From positions 1 to 23,558 of the forward strand of contig URLO01000038.1 of assembly GCA_900548625.1 (NCBI GenBank): a DNA stretch of 23,558 bases. The letters run 5' to 3'. This stretch comes from an uncultured Eubacteriales bacterium (GTDB taxonomy: Bacteria > Bacillota > Clostridia > Oscillospirales > Oscillospiraceae). The position numbers and the translations under genes were made by a program. Positions within the stretch are counted from its first letter, which is position 1. Every line of letters begins with the position of its first letter. Below are positions 13,610 through 21,212 of the stretch, piece after piece. The notes beneath the pieces were generated by a model. That model saw only the letters and a program-made list of their open reading frames with translations. It ran no database searches and had not been told where the DNA came from.

Positions 13610-14914
13610 TTGAAGATCCATGTGGTAAACTCCGGCGAGACGCTCCACGCGATCGGGCGGCTTTACGGCATCGCGCCTGGGCTGATCGCGCGTTACAACG
13701 GCCTGCGCGAGCCGTACCGGCTGGCGGTCGGGCAGAGCCTGCTCATTTTGCGGCCGCTTCTGACCTACACCGTCCGGCACGGCGACAGCCTGTACGCCAT
13801 CGGGCAGCGCTTCGGCGTGTCCGTGCGCGAGCTCTGGCAGAACAACCCGAATCTGAGCGGCGGCACGCGCATCTACCCCGGTCAGGTGCTCGTCATCCGG
13901 CTGGAGGCAGCGCGCACGCGCCCGCTTGCCGTGAGCGGCTACGCCTACCCCTTCGTGCGCGTGCCGACGCTGCGCGGCATTTTGCCCGACGCCTCGTATC
14001 TCGCGCCGTTTACATACGGCATCACGGCGGAGGGCGGCCTTGTGCCGCTCGACGACGGGGCGCTTCTGGCGCTGGCGCGGGAATACGGCGCCGAGCCGCT
14101 GCTGCACCTGTCCACGCTGACGGAGGACGGCGGCTTTTCTGCCCAGCGCGCCGCGCAGGTGCTCCTCGATCCGGAGAAGGCGGAGGCGCTGATCGAGCAG
14201 ACGGCGGCGGTGATGACAGAAAAGGGCTATCGCGGTGTGGATGTCGATTTTGAGTATCTCGGCGCGGAGCTCTCCGAGGCGTATGCCGACTTTGTCGGCG
14301 CGCTGCGTCAGGCGGTCCGCCGCCGCGGCGGGGTCGTGATCGCGGCGCTCGCGCCAAAGACCTCCGCGGAGCAGCGCGGCGCGCTCTATGAGGGGCACGA
14401 CTACCGAACGCTCGCGGCCGCCGCCGATTTTGTGCTTGTGATGGCATACGAATGGGGCTACACCTACGGGCCGCCGATGGCGGTCGCGCCGCTCGACGCG
14501 GTGCGCCGCGTGATCGGGTATGCGGTGCGCGAAATGCCGCCGGAAAAGATCTTCATGGGCTTTCCGAACTACGCCTACGACTGGACGCTGCCGTACCGCG
14601 CCGGCGCGTCACGCGCAGAGCTGCTCGGAAACGAGGCGGCGGCAGAGCTTGCGGTGCGCGTGGGCGCGGAGATCGCCTATGACGAGACGGCGCAGACGCC
14701 CCATTTCCGCTACACCGGCGCGGACGGCGCAGAGCACGAGGTCTGGTTCGAGGACGCGCGGAGCTGCGCGGCAAAATGCGAGCTTCTCGAGCAGTACGGC
14801 CTGCGCGGTCTCGGGGTGTGGAACTTTATGCGCCCGTTTACGGCGGCATTCAGTCTGCTCCACGCGCGGTTCGAGCTGTGCACATCTGTGGACAAAGCTG
14901 TTGGCAAAGTGTAA
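13610..14914 (+). CDS. Spore-cortex N-acetylglucosaminidase, LysM-LysM-GH18 (SleL/YaaH-like)
   Basis: About 434 residues. Two LysM peptidoglycan-binding repeats occupy roughly residues 3-47 (IHVVNSGETLHAIGRLYG…) and 51-97 (YTVRHGDSLYAIGQRFG…). A glycoside hydrolase 18 domain follows with the catalytic motif GVDVDFEYL, whose Glu215 is the acid. The order and size match SleL/YaaH, which cleaves muramic-lactam cortex during germination. I prefer the TTG at 13610 as start because GGAGG (13598-13602) is 7 nt upstream and the product then begins MKIHVVNSGETL like relatives. The in-frame GTG at 13601 and ATG at 13604 overlap or crowd that site. No signal peptide is visible, consistent with spore-assembled SleL. 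Some GH18-LysM proteins act elsewhere in the envelope. Confidence 0.88.
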   Translation: MKIHVVNSGETLHAIGRLYGIAPGLIARYNGLREPYRLAVGQSLLILRPLLTYTVRHGDSLYAIGQRFGVSVRELWQNNPNLSGGTRIYPGQVLVIRLEAARTRPLAVSGYAYPFVRVPTLRGILPDASYLAPFTYGITAEGGLVPLDDGALLALAREYGAEPLLHLSTLTEDGGFSAQRAAQVLLDPEKAEALIEQTAAVMTEKGYRGVDVDFEYLGAELSEAYADFVGALRQAVRRRGGVVIAALAPKTSAEQRGALYEGHDYRTLAAAADFVLVMAYEWGYTYGPPMAVAPLDAVRRVIGYAVREMPPEKIFMGFPNYAYDWTLPYRAGASRAELLGNEAAAELAVRVGAEIAYDETAQTPHFRYTGADGAEHEVWFEDARSCAAKCELLEQYGLRGLGVWNFMRPFTAAFSLLHARFELCTSVDKAVGKV

Positions 14915-14969
14915 AACTCGACTATTTTCAACAAAAACCGCGCGGTTTTCCACAGGAGGCACAGCGGCC

Positions 14970-14986
14970 TTTACAATTATGTTACA
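14970..14986 (-). promoter_or_regulatory. WalR-like box upstream of SLH gene 1
   Basis: On the minus strand it reads TGTAAC-ATAAT-TGTAAA, matching the published WalR/YycF consensus TGTWAH-N5-TGTWAH. It ends 15 nt before the -35 box, exactly as in SLH gene 2. Confidence 0.55.
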
Positions 14987-15001
14987 AAGCCCCGCCGACC
15001 C

Positions 15002-15030
15002 TTGCGCTTTTCTCCGCATCCGCTTATACT
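15002..15030 (+). promoter_or_regulatory. Promoter of SLH gene 1
   Basis: -35 TTGCGC (15002-15007), 17-bp spacer, -10 TATACT (15025-15030). It aligns block for block with the promoter of SLH gene 2. Confidence 0.75.
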
Positions 15031-15072
15031 GGATGCAGACTGAAAAAACATGCTGCGGAAGGAGGCGGGCAC

Positions 15073-16287
15073 ATGAAAAAAACGGCCTGCTGGTTACTGA
15101 TCTTATCCATGCTGCTGCTCTTGGCGCTGCCCGCCGGAGCGGCTGAGAAAACGCCTGCGTTTGCCGATGCGGGCGACATCCGAAACGGCTACGCCGTGCG
15201 GATGCTGGTCGATCTCGGGCTGATCGTGGGCGACAACGACGGCAATTTCCGTCCGTCCGCGCCGATCACACGCGCCGAGACCGCAAAGCTCATCGCGTGC
15301 CTGTGCACCGACACGTTCGCCCATGCGGGCGGCGCGCCGTTTGCCGACACCGCCGAGAGCTGGGCAAGGGATTACATCGCCTACTGCGCGTCGCGCGGCA
15401 TTGTCGGCGGTTCGGGCGGCTATTTCCGGCCGCAGGACGACGTGACGGCGCAGGAGCTTGCGAAAATGCTGCTGGTCGTGACCGGGAGCGACGGCGCGCG
15501 CTATACCGGCGCGGGCTGGTCGGAGCGGGTGAACGCCGATGCGGAAAAATACGGGCTCTACCATGCGTTTTCCGGCCGGTATGACCTGCCGGTCACGCGC
15601 GACGATGCGTGCCTGCTGATCTACAACGCGATGCAGCGCCCCGCGGTCGATGGCGAGAACGCCGACGGCACGCCGCGCTATGTCCTCGATGCGCTGATGA
15701 ACAAGCGGACGTATCTTGAGGTGCGCTTTGACGCCGTGCGCTACACCGCCGTCCTGACCGGCAACGAATACGCCGATCTGACGCAGGCGGGCGGAAAACT
15801 TGCCGCCGGAACGACAAAGCTGGAGGGACACAAGGAATTTTCCGTCTCGTCCGGGCTGTGGCTCGTCGGGCACAGCGTCGATCTGTATCTGCGCGATGGC
15901 GAGGTCATCGGCGCGCCCGCGCCGTCCGTGCAGGAGCGCGTGCTCACCGTCTTTGACCATGAGAAGCTCGAGCGCATCTGCGCCGGAAACGGCGTGACCC
16001 TCACGCCCGAGACGCGCTATTACCGCAATTACAGCGAGACGGACGCCTCCGTGCTCGATTCTCTGGATGCCGAGGATGTTGTGATCGTCCTTGACCGCAA
16101 CGGCAACGGCTGGGCGGACGCGGTGCTGGTGCTCGACTGCTACGCAGACGTTGCAGAGCACGCTTCGCCGCTGACGCTGGCGGGCGGCGGCAGCGCCGCA
16201 GCCTTTTCTCAGGCAGACATGCCGAAGGCGGGCGAGCGCGTGCGCTGCTTCGACCTTGGCGGCACGACCTTCGTCCTGCCGGGATAA
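15073..16287 (+). CDS. SLH-domain secreted surface protein (paralogue 1)
   Basis: A 404-residue protein with a Sec signal peptide (MKKTACWLLILSMLLLLALP, cleavage near AGA-AEK at residue 23). Three SLH repeats follow, the modules that bind pyruvylated secondary cell-wall polymer: about residues 30-78 (…GLIVGDNDGNFRPSAPITRAE), 90-140 (PFADTAESWARDYIAYCASR…) and a degenerate third ending near 192. The C-terminal 210 residues lack a recognised domain but contain LDRNGNGWADAVLVLD, an EF-hand-like DxNxNGxxD loop also found in the large paralogue downstream. AAGGAGG precedes the ATG at 15073. It is probably attached to the cell wall alongside the S-layer-like protein and may be co-regulated with it. 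A MITE-like repeat begins one or two bases after its stop. Confidence 0.88.
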   Translation: MKKTACWLLILSMLLLLALPAGAAEKTPAFADAGDIRNGYAVRMLVDLGLIVGDNDGNFRPSAPITRAETAKLIACLCTDTFAHAGGAPFADTAESWARDYIAYCASRGIVGGSGGYFRPQDDVTAQELAKMLLVVTGSDGARYTGAGWSERVNADAEKYGLYHAFSGRYDLPVTRDDACLLIYNAMQRPAVDGENADGTPRYVLDALMNKRTYLEVRFDAVRYTAVLTGNEYADLTQAGGKLAAGTTKLEGHKEFSVSSGLWLVGHSVDLYLRDGEVIGAPAPSVQERVLTVFDHEKLERICAGNGVTLTPETRYYRNYSETDASVLDSLDAEDVVIVLDRNGNGWADAVLVLDCYADVAEHASPLTLAGGGSAAAFSQADMPKAGERVRCFDLGGTTFVLPG

Positions 16288-16288
16288 G

Positions 16289-16506
16289 GGCAGCACCGCA
16301 CAATTGCGTCTTCGCGCTTCGGCGGATCTTTTCCGCCAATTCTGCGGTTTGAAAGGCTTGAAAGATTGCGCAGCCGTTGGCGTCGAAGACGCCTTACGGA
16401 TGCGGCATGCCCCTTGCGGGTACATACAGTATTCCTGCGCCTTTCAAACCTTGCCTTGACGAAAAATCTCTCGCCGAAGCTGTTTGCCGAATTGTGTGGT
16501 GTTGCC
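16289..16506. mobile_element. MITE-like element with ~69-bp terminal inverted repeats
   Basis: The left end begins GGCAGCACCGCACAATT (16289) and the right end, read inward on the minus strand, begins GGCAACACCACACAATT (16506). The two arms continue to match as GCTTCGGCG and then GGTTTGAAAGGC at nearly equal offsets (58 and 57), so the inverted repeats extend about 69 nt (16289-16357 and 16438-16506). The ~80-nt centre carries another hairpin (GGCGTC-GAA-GACGCC) and no transposase. TA lies near both ends (TAAG before, TACC after), which could mark a TA target site, but the boundary is not exact. Its first hairpin (16321-16337) may terminate the SLH gene. Confidence 0.75.
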
Positions 16507-16522
16507 TACCATTTGTTTTCAT

Positions 16523-16554
16523 CGCCGCCGTGGGAGAAAGCGCCCGCGGCGGCG
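16523..16554. repeat. GC-rich hairpin
   Basis: CGCCGCCG (16523-16530) pairs with CGGCGGCG (16547-16554), and GGG/CCC extends the stem inward. No T-run follows, so it is not a clear terminator; it lies between the MITE-like element and mosaic B. Confidence 0.55.
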
Positions 16555-16620
16555 CATTCGTATTGTTTTCGTGTTTCCGCAAACGCCGGGCGCATTCGCA
16601 TCATTTCCATGTTTCCCACT

Positions 16621-17029
16621 GTAGGGGTCGATGCCCACATCGACCTGCCGGAAACGCCCGTTTTATGGCGGTTTTCCGGCGAATCCGTGGAATTGTGATT
16701 TCGCGTCGTAGGGGCGGACGACCCTGTCCGCCCGCCGGAATTGTCCGTTTTTACGGAGATCCGATGCGAAATCGAAACAATTCAAGGGGCGGACAGAGTC
16801 GTCCGCCCCTACAGATGGTATTGGAAAAACCACGCGGGTCATGCGAAAAAACGCCGTGTTTTCCGTTAGAATCGTGCGTCCTGCCGGGCCGATGTGGGCA
16901 TCGGCCCCTACATGAGGTAGTATTTCCGATTCCATACCGTAGGGGTCGATGCCTATCTCGGCGCTAAGAGCCGCGCGCTGCGCGGTTGCGCCTCGAAACT
17001 AGCCTGCGGGCGTCGCATCGACCCATCCC
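16621..17029. repeat. REP-like palindrome mosaic B (between the two SLH genes)
   Basis: No gene is supported here. Units: 16621-16645 (GTAGGGGTCGATGCCCAC…), 16708-16733 (GTAGGGGCGGACGACC…), 16786-16812 (GGGGCGGAC…GTCCGCCCCTAC), 16886-16911 (GGGCCGATG-TGGG-CATCGGCCC then CTAC) and the 91-nt unit at 16939-17029. Linkers match mosaic A, mostly inverted: 16690-16707, 16817-16828 and 16843-16865 are reverse complements of A's linkers, while GATGCGAAATCGAAAC (16763-16778) is in direct orientation. The same composite family has therefore been shuffled into both places. Confidence 0.85.
16939..17029 (+). repeat. 91-nt nested palindromic repeat, copy 2
   Basis: Inverted relative to copy 1 at 9616-9706 and identical at 90 of 91 positions. 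Nested stems are the same: outer GGGTCGATGC/GCATCGACCC, middle GGCGC/GCGCC and inner CCGCGC-GCT-GCGCGG. Confidence 0.95.
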
Positions 17030-17099
17030 CAAAACGGAAACACGCCTACAGGCGGTGCTGAAAACCGGGCGGCGCGTTTGTAACACAAGAGCCCCTTTT

Positions 17100-17116
17100 G
17101 TTACAATCACATTACA
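17100..17116 (-). promoter_or_regulatory. WalR-like box upstream of SLH gene 2
   Basis: On the minus strand it reads TGTAAT-GTGAT-TGTAAC, fitting TGTWAH-N5-TGTWAH. It ends 15 nt before the -35 box. A further opposing half-site, TTTGTAAC, lies about 20 nt upstream (17078-17085). Confidence 0.55.
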
Positions 17117-17131
17117 AACCCCCGCGGGCGC

Positions 17132-17160
17132 TTGACCTTTTGGGGCTGTTGCATTATGAT
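17132..17160 (+). promoter_or_regulatory. Promoter of SLH gene 2
   Basis: -35 TTGACC (17132-17137), 17-bp spacer, -10 TATGAT (17155-17160). The ~60-nt leader contains a stem CCTCCG-GCTG-CGGAGG (17181-17196) near the mRNA 5' end, which may stabilise the transcript, and a strong AAGGAGG site before the ATG. Confidence 0.85.
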
Positions 17161-17230
17161 ACCGACAGATAGTGGTTGAGCCTCCGGCTGCGGAGGGGAA
17201 ACAACTAAATTTTACAAGGAGGAAAACTCA

Positions 17231-19789
17231 ATGAAGAACTTCAAAAAGGTTCTCGCTCTCGTTCTGGCAGTTGCTACTCTTCTGAGCTTCGCTACCATTG
17301 CGAGCGCATCCGTCGCGGACTTCAACGACAGCAAAGATGTTAAGCACACCGAAGCTGTTGACATCCTGTCCACGATCGGCGTTCTGAACGGCTACAAGGA
17401 CGGCTCCTATAAGCCCGGCCGCGTGATCACCCGTGCAGAAGCTGCCAAGATCATCGCTATGTTTGACAATGGCGATACCAACATCAAGGAACTGTATGCT
17501 CCGGTGGACTTCACCGACGTTGCGTCCAACCATTGGGCACAGAGCTACATCTCCTACTGCTACCACACCGGCATCATCGCTGGCGTTGGCAACAAGAAGT
17601 ACGCTCCCGAAGCGGAAGTCACCGGCGTTCAGTTCCTGAAGATGGTCCTGGTCGTCCTCGGCTTCGACGCTAAGGAAGAGGGCCTTGTCGGCACCGGCTA
17701 CTCCGTCCGTGCCCGCAACCTCGCTCGTGAAGTCGGCCTGCTGGAAGGCATCGGCAATGACTTCGACTACACCAAGGGCCTGTCCCGTGACAACGCTGCT
17801 CAGATCATGCTGAATGCTCTGCGCACCTCCACTGTCAAGTACGGCAAGGTCGTCGACCTCAACAAGAACAACATCGTTATCAACGACTCCAAGGCTTACT
17901 ACACCGGCGAGGCTCTGGCAAAGGAATGGAACCTCTTCTGTGTCTATGGTCAGGATGCGTTCGGCCGTCCGGGCCATGTCTGGTACTGGTTCCACACCGA
18001 TCATGCTCCCGCTGTCATGCCCGACTATGATCATGCGAAGGACTACAAGTACACCGTTGGTGTCTATCCCGACGCGGCTCTCGCTACCTACAACACCGCT
18101 GTTGCTGGCTGCGACATCTATGATGACACCGGCCTGAAGGGCGAGTTCATCACCTACACCGATGGCGTTTCCAAAACCTACTACGACGAGACTGCCAAGG
18201 TGTGGAAGAACACCGAGGTCGTTGTCGACAAGGCGAACGACTGGCACGGTGCACAGGGCCAGCTGACCGAGGTCTACGCTGTTCGCGGCGAGTTCGGCAA
18301 GGTCAATGCACAGATCATTGTCCACATCAACACCTACCTCGGCCAGGTCACCAAGGTCAACGCTGAGAAGAAGGACGCCAGGGGCCACGTCACCGAGCCG
18401 CGCTCCGTCAACATGACTGTCTGGTTCCGCTCCAGCAACAACGACTACAACATGGGCACGGCTCCTGTTGCTGTCAACTTCACCAAGGTTTACACCGAGA
18501 GCTTCGAGGCTGGCGAATACGTCCGCGTGAACGGCATCTTCGACGGCAAGACCGAGAATGCGCAGGGCATCCCGACCTTCACTCCGGTCATCCTCGACAC
18601 TGCAAAGACTGAGGTTGCTCAGCTGACCTCCGTTGACAACATCTCCAATGTTGCCAAGCTCGGCGTTGCCAAGACCGAGACTCCTGTCGCTGTCAAGTAC
18701 GCTTACGCTGCTGACCGCAAGGTTGCTGACGTCGGTGCCCGCTTCACCTTCATCTACGACGCTTACGGCAATGTCCTCGGCACTGTTCCCTACTCCGATC
18801 CTCTGAACTACGCTGTCCTCGACAAGCTGTACATCGACTACGAGAAGGGCATTGCCACTGTCTACGCCACCATCGTGATGCCCGACGGCTCCAAGGCTGA
18901 AGACGTTGTTGTCAACAAGGTCGCCCTCGACGGCAACAAGCCCGTCACCGCTTGGGAGTGGATCGCTGAGAAGGACGATAACTTCCTGTTGGGCTACGGC
19001 CAGCAGTTCCAGTGGGCCGGCTCCATGTTCTACACCCGCTACTTCTACGGCCGCATGGTCAACTACGTCAAGAACGAGAATGGTTCCTACAACCTGACCG
19101 TTCCGGCGGAGGGCTTCACGACTGTTGCTAACGCTGTTATCAGAAACGGCCTCAAGTACATCCTGACCTACAATGTTACCACGGGCAACCTGACTGACGT
19201 TGTTGTCAAGGTCGGCGACGAGACCAAGTTCCTGTTCCAGGAAGGCACCACTCCGAAGAGCACCTACACGACCTACACCGGCGTTGACAAGCTCCCGAAC
19301 CTGACCTACTCCACGATCCAGTTCGTTGATCAGGACGGCGACGGCGTTGCGGACTTCGTGTTCGTCTTCAACCCCGAATTCGCGAACACCTTCAACACCG
19401 TTGTTTACACCGGTGCGGAAGCCAAGTACGAGCTCGGCGTTGGCTACACCTACAACGTGAAGGTTGTCGGCGAGGATGGCAAGATGACTGACGCTGCTCT
19501 GGTTTGCAAGACGGCTCTGTTCGACACCAACAAGCCCGGCCTGTACAAGGTCACCGTTGATGCTTCCGGCGTTGCAATCGCTGCTGACCAGATCACTGCG
19601 GGCAAGAAGCTGACCAAGACTTCTGTTGCTGGCGTCTACACCTATGATGCTGGTGCAGAGTTCATCAACATGGCTGATGTCACCTTCTACAACTTCCGCG
19701 ACGACACCACCACCATCTACGATCTGGATGGCGAGACCGTTGTCTTCCTGACGAAGAGCGGCAAGATCTTCGCTGCGGTCCTGTTCTAA
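17231..19789 (+). CDS. Large SLH-domain protein, probable S-layer protein (paralogue 2)
   Basis: An 852-residue exported protein. The signal peptide (MKNFKKVLALVLAVATLLSF) ends near ASA-SVADF at residue 26. Three SLH modules follow to about residue 200 (…GVLNGYKDGSYKPGRVITRAE; FTDVASNHWAQSYISYCYHT; GLSRDNAAQIMLNALR), giving cell-wall anchoring. The remaining ~650 residues are Tyr/Thr/Val-rich, beta-type sequence without a domain I recognise, and include VDQDGDGVADFVFVFN, a calcium-binding-like DxDxDG loop shared with paralogue 1. Codons are shifted to GCT, GTT, AAG, TAC and ATC, unlike the GCG/GCC-heavy neighbours, which with its strong ribosome-binding site and own terminator suggests very high expression. 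It is a good candidate for the major S-layer protein (inference). Confidence 0.88.
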   Translation: MKNFKKVLALVLAVATLLSFATIASASVADFNDSKDVKHTEAVDILSTIGVLNGYKDGSYKPGRVITRAEAAKIIAMFDNGDTNIKELYAPVDFTDVASNHWAQSYISYCYHTGIIAGVGNKKYAPEAEVTGVQFLKMVLVVLGFDAKEEGLVGTGYSVRARNLAREVGLLEGIGNDFDYTKGLSRDNAAQIMLNALRTSTVKYGKVVDLNKNNIVINDSKAYYTGEALAKEWNLFCVYGQDAFGRPGHVWYWFHTDHAPAVMPDYDHAKDYKYTVGVYPDAALATYNTAVAGCDIYDDTGLKGEFITYTDGVSKTYYDETAKVWKNTEVVVDKANDWHGAQGQLTEVYAVRGEFGKVNAQIIVHINTYLGQVTKVNAEKKDARGHVTEPRSVNMTVWFRSSNNDYNMGTAPVAVNFTKVYTESFEAGEYVRVNGIFDGKTENAQGIPTFTPVILDTAKTEVAQLTSVDNISNVAKLGVAKTETPVAVKYAYAADRKVADVGARFTFIYDAYGNVLGTVPYSDPLNYAVLDKLYIDYEKGIATVYATIVMPDGSKAEDVVVNKVALDGNKPVTAWEWIAEKDDNFLLGYGQQFQWAGSMFYTRYFYGRMVNYVKNENGSYNLTVPAEGFTTVANAVIRNGLKYILTYNVTTGNLTDVVVKVGDETKFLFQEGTTPKSTYTTYTGVDKLPNLTYSTIQFVDQDGDGVADFVFVFNPEFANTFNTVVYTGAEAKYELGVGYTYNVKVVGEDGKMTDAALVCKTALFDTNKPGLYKVTVDASGVAIAADQITAGKKLTKTSVAGVYTYDAGAEFINMADVTFYNFRDDTTTIYDLDGETVVFLTKSGKIFAAVLF

Positions 19790-19826
19790 TTCTTCGTTGA
19801 GAATTTCTCAAACCCAGCATAAAAGA

Positions 19827-19856
19827 GGGGCCTCCCGCAAGGGAGGCTCCTTTTTT
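19827..19856 (+). terminator. Intrinsic terminator after the S-layer-like gene
   Basis: GGGGCCTCCC-GCAA-GGGAGGCTCC (19827-19850) forms a 10-bp stem with one G-T pair, followed by TTTTTT. It lies 38 nt past the stop. Confidence 0.95.
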
Positions 19857-19894
19857 GCGCGCCGCCGACCACGCGGCGCGGCCCGACATCGCTA

Positions 19895-19999
19895 TTGCAA
19901 AACCGGCCTTTCTTCGCTAAAATGGAAGCAGAAATGAAATATGAATTTTTCCTTCATGGGCGCGAAGGGCTTGCTTTTTGTCGCAAAAGAGGGTATCAT
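19895..19999 (+). promoter_or_regulatory. Two tandem promoters upstream of the kinase-like gene
   Basis: P1: TTGCAA (19895-19900), 17 bp, TAAAAT (19918-19923). P2: TTGCTT (19971-19976), 17 bp, TATCAT (19994-19999). Both read towards the gene at 20067. P2 is closer and gives a leader of about 60 nt. Confidence 0.55.
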
Positions 20000-20066
20000 T
20001 TAAATACATATATTTCCACAAGCATACAACGGGCCGCCGCGCTCTGCCGGCAGAAGGAGCCATGCT

Positions 20067-21158
20067 ATGAATACAGAACAAACCGAACTGGAACGGCTGA
20101 CCGGCAACCTTGGCCAGCCCGCATTTTACGAGGAAGACGGAAAGGTGCTCTTCTGCAACCGCCTTGCCGAGGAAGCGCGCGTGCGCGTCGGACGCGACGT
20201 GGCGGAGATGCTCCCTGCGGGCACGGCGCTCCCGGAGGGCGGCGCCGCGGCGCACGCCACGCTCAATCTCCCGGCTGCGCAGACCGCCGTGACCATCGTG
20301 CCGTGGAGCAAGGGGCGGCTGTACCTGCTTTCCCCGTCCGACCACGCACAGCTTCAGCCGCAGGCGCTCGTCGCCATCGCGCAGAGCATCCGCACGCCGC
20401 TGTCGAATCTGTTCGGCGTGGCAGCGTCGCTGTTCCCGCGCCTTGAGGCGATGGAGGACGAGGAGATCCAGCAGCAGACCGCCTCGATGAACCGCGCCTT
20501 TTATCAGCTGCTGCGCCTGACCTGCAACCTGACCGACATGCGCGGCGTCATGCTCGAGGAAATGCGCCTGCTGCGCGAAAAAGAGGAGCTGACGGGCTAT
20601 TTCCGCAGGCTCTTTGACCGCGCCGCGCCGCTGCTGAAGGCATCGGGCCGCCGCCTTGTCTACACCTGCGGCGCACGGCCCTTCTGCGGCTGGATCGACC
20701 GCCAGCGGCTGGAGCGCGCCGTCTGGGACATTCTCTCGAACGCCGCGAAGTTCACGCCGAAGGACGGCGTCATCACCGCGGAGCTTGAGTACACGCACTC
20801 TGCCGCCATCCTGCGCGTGCATGACAACGGCGAGGGGCTTACCCCGGAGCAGCTTGCCCACGCATTTTCCGCCCATGACCGCGAATTTGCGCCCGGCGAC
20901 CCGCGCTGGGGCGCGGGCTTCGGCCTGCCGCTGGCGGAGCACATCGCCCGGCTGCACGGCGGCGCGCTGCTGCTCGAATCCGGGACCGGCGGCACGACCG
21001 TCACGCTCTCGATCTCGCTGCACGTCCCCGCCACGAAGGAGCTGCAATTCCGCAGCCCCACGGCGTCTATCGATTACAGCGGCGGCTACCCGCATGAGCT
21101 GGTCGAGCTGTCAAATGTCCTGCCGGTGGCGGAATTTGACTCCTCGCGCATCAACTGA
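20067..21158 (+). CDS. Histidine-kinase-like ATPase lacking the phospho-acceptor histidine
   Basis: A 363-residue soluble protein with no transmembrane segment. Residues 1-95 look like a small PAS-like sensory region (FYEEDGKVLFCNRLAEE). The dimerisation helix reads AIAQSIRTPLSNL, where ordinary kinases have (S/A)HELRTPL: the phosphorylated His is Gln106. The HATPase_c domain keeps its key boxes: N box DILSNAAKF (Asn225), G1 HDNGEGL (Asp253) and G2 GAGFGL (282-287). It should therefore still bind ATP but not autophosphorylate in the usual way. No response-regulator gene is next to it. It may be a pseudokinase partner of another sensor, an anti-sigma-like kinase or a divergent enzyme. GAAGGAG precedes the ATG. 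It follows the S-layer gene, but a strong terminator separates them. Confidence 0.85.
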   Translation: MNTEQTELERLTGNLGQPAFYEEDGKVLFCNRLAEEARVRVGRDVAEMLPAGTALPEGGAAAHATLNLPAAQTAVTIVPWSKGRLYLLSPSDHAQLQPQALVAIAQSIRTPLSNLFGVAASLFPRLEAMEDEEIQQQTASMNRAFYQLLRLTCNLTDMRGVMLEEMRLLREKEELTGYFRRLFDRAAPLLKASGRRLVYTCGARPFCGWIDRQRLERAVWDILSNAAKFTPKDGVITAELEYTHSAAILRVHDNGEGLTPEQLAHAFSAHDREFAPGDPRWGAGFGLPLAEHIARLHGGALLLESGTGGTTVTLSISLHVPATKELQFRSPTASIDYSGGYPHELVELSNVLPVAEFDSSRIN

Positions 21159-21212
21159 CCCGCGCCCACGGCGCAGGAACACACAAATAACACACAGAAA
21201 GAGGTGGGCAGT

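Noticed and set aside
16377..16967. Open frame of 196 codons on the plus strand
   Set aside because: It runs through the MITE-like and REP-like repeats, has no ribosome-binding site or family resemblance, and its length reflects GC-rich palindromes.
19895..20446. Open frame starting MQNRPFFAKMEAEM before the kinase-like gene
   Set aside because: It overlaps the tandem promoters and then runs out of frame through the kinase-like gene with Arg-rich nonsense; at most a short leader peptide.
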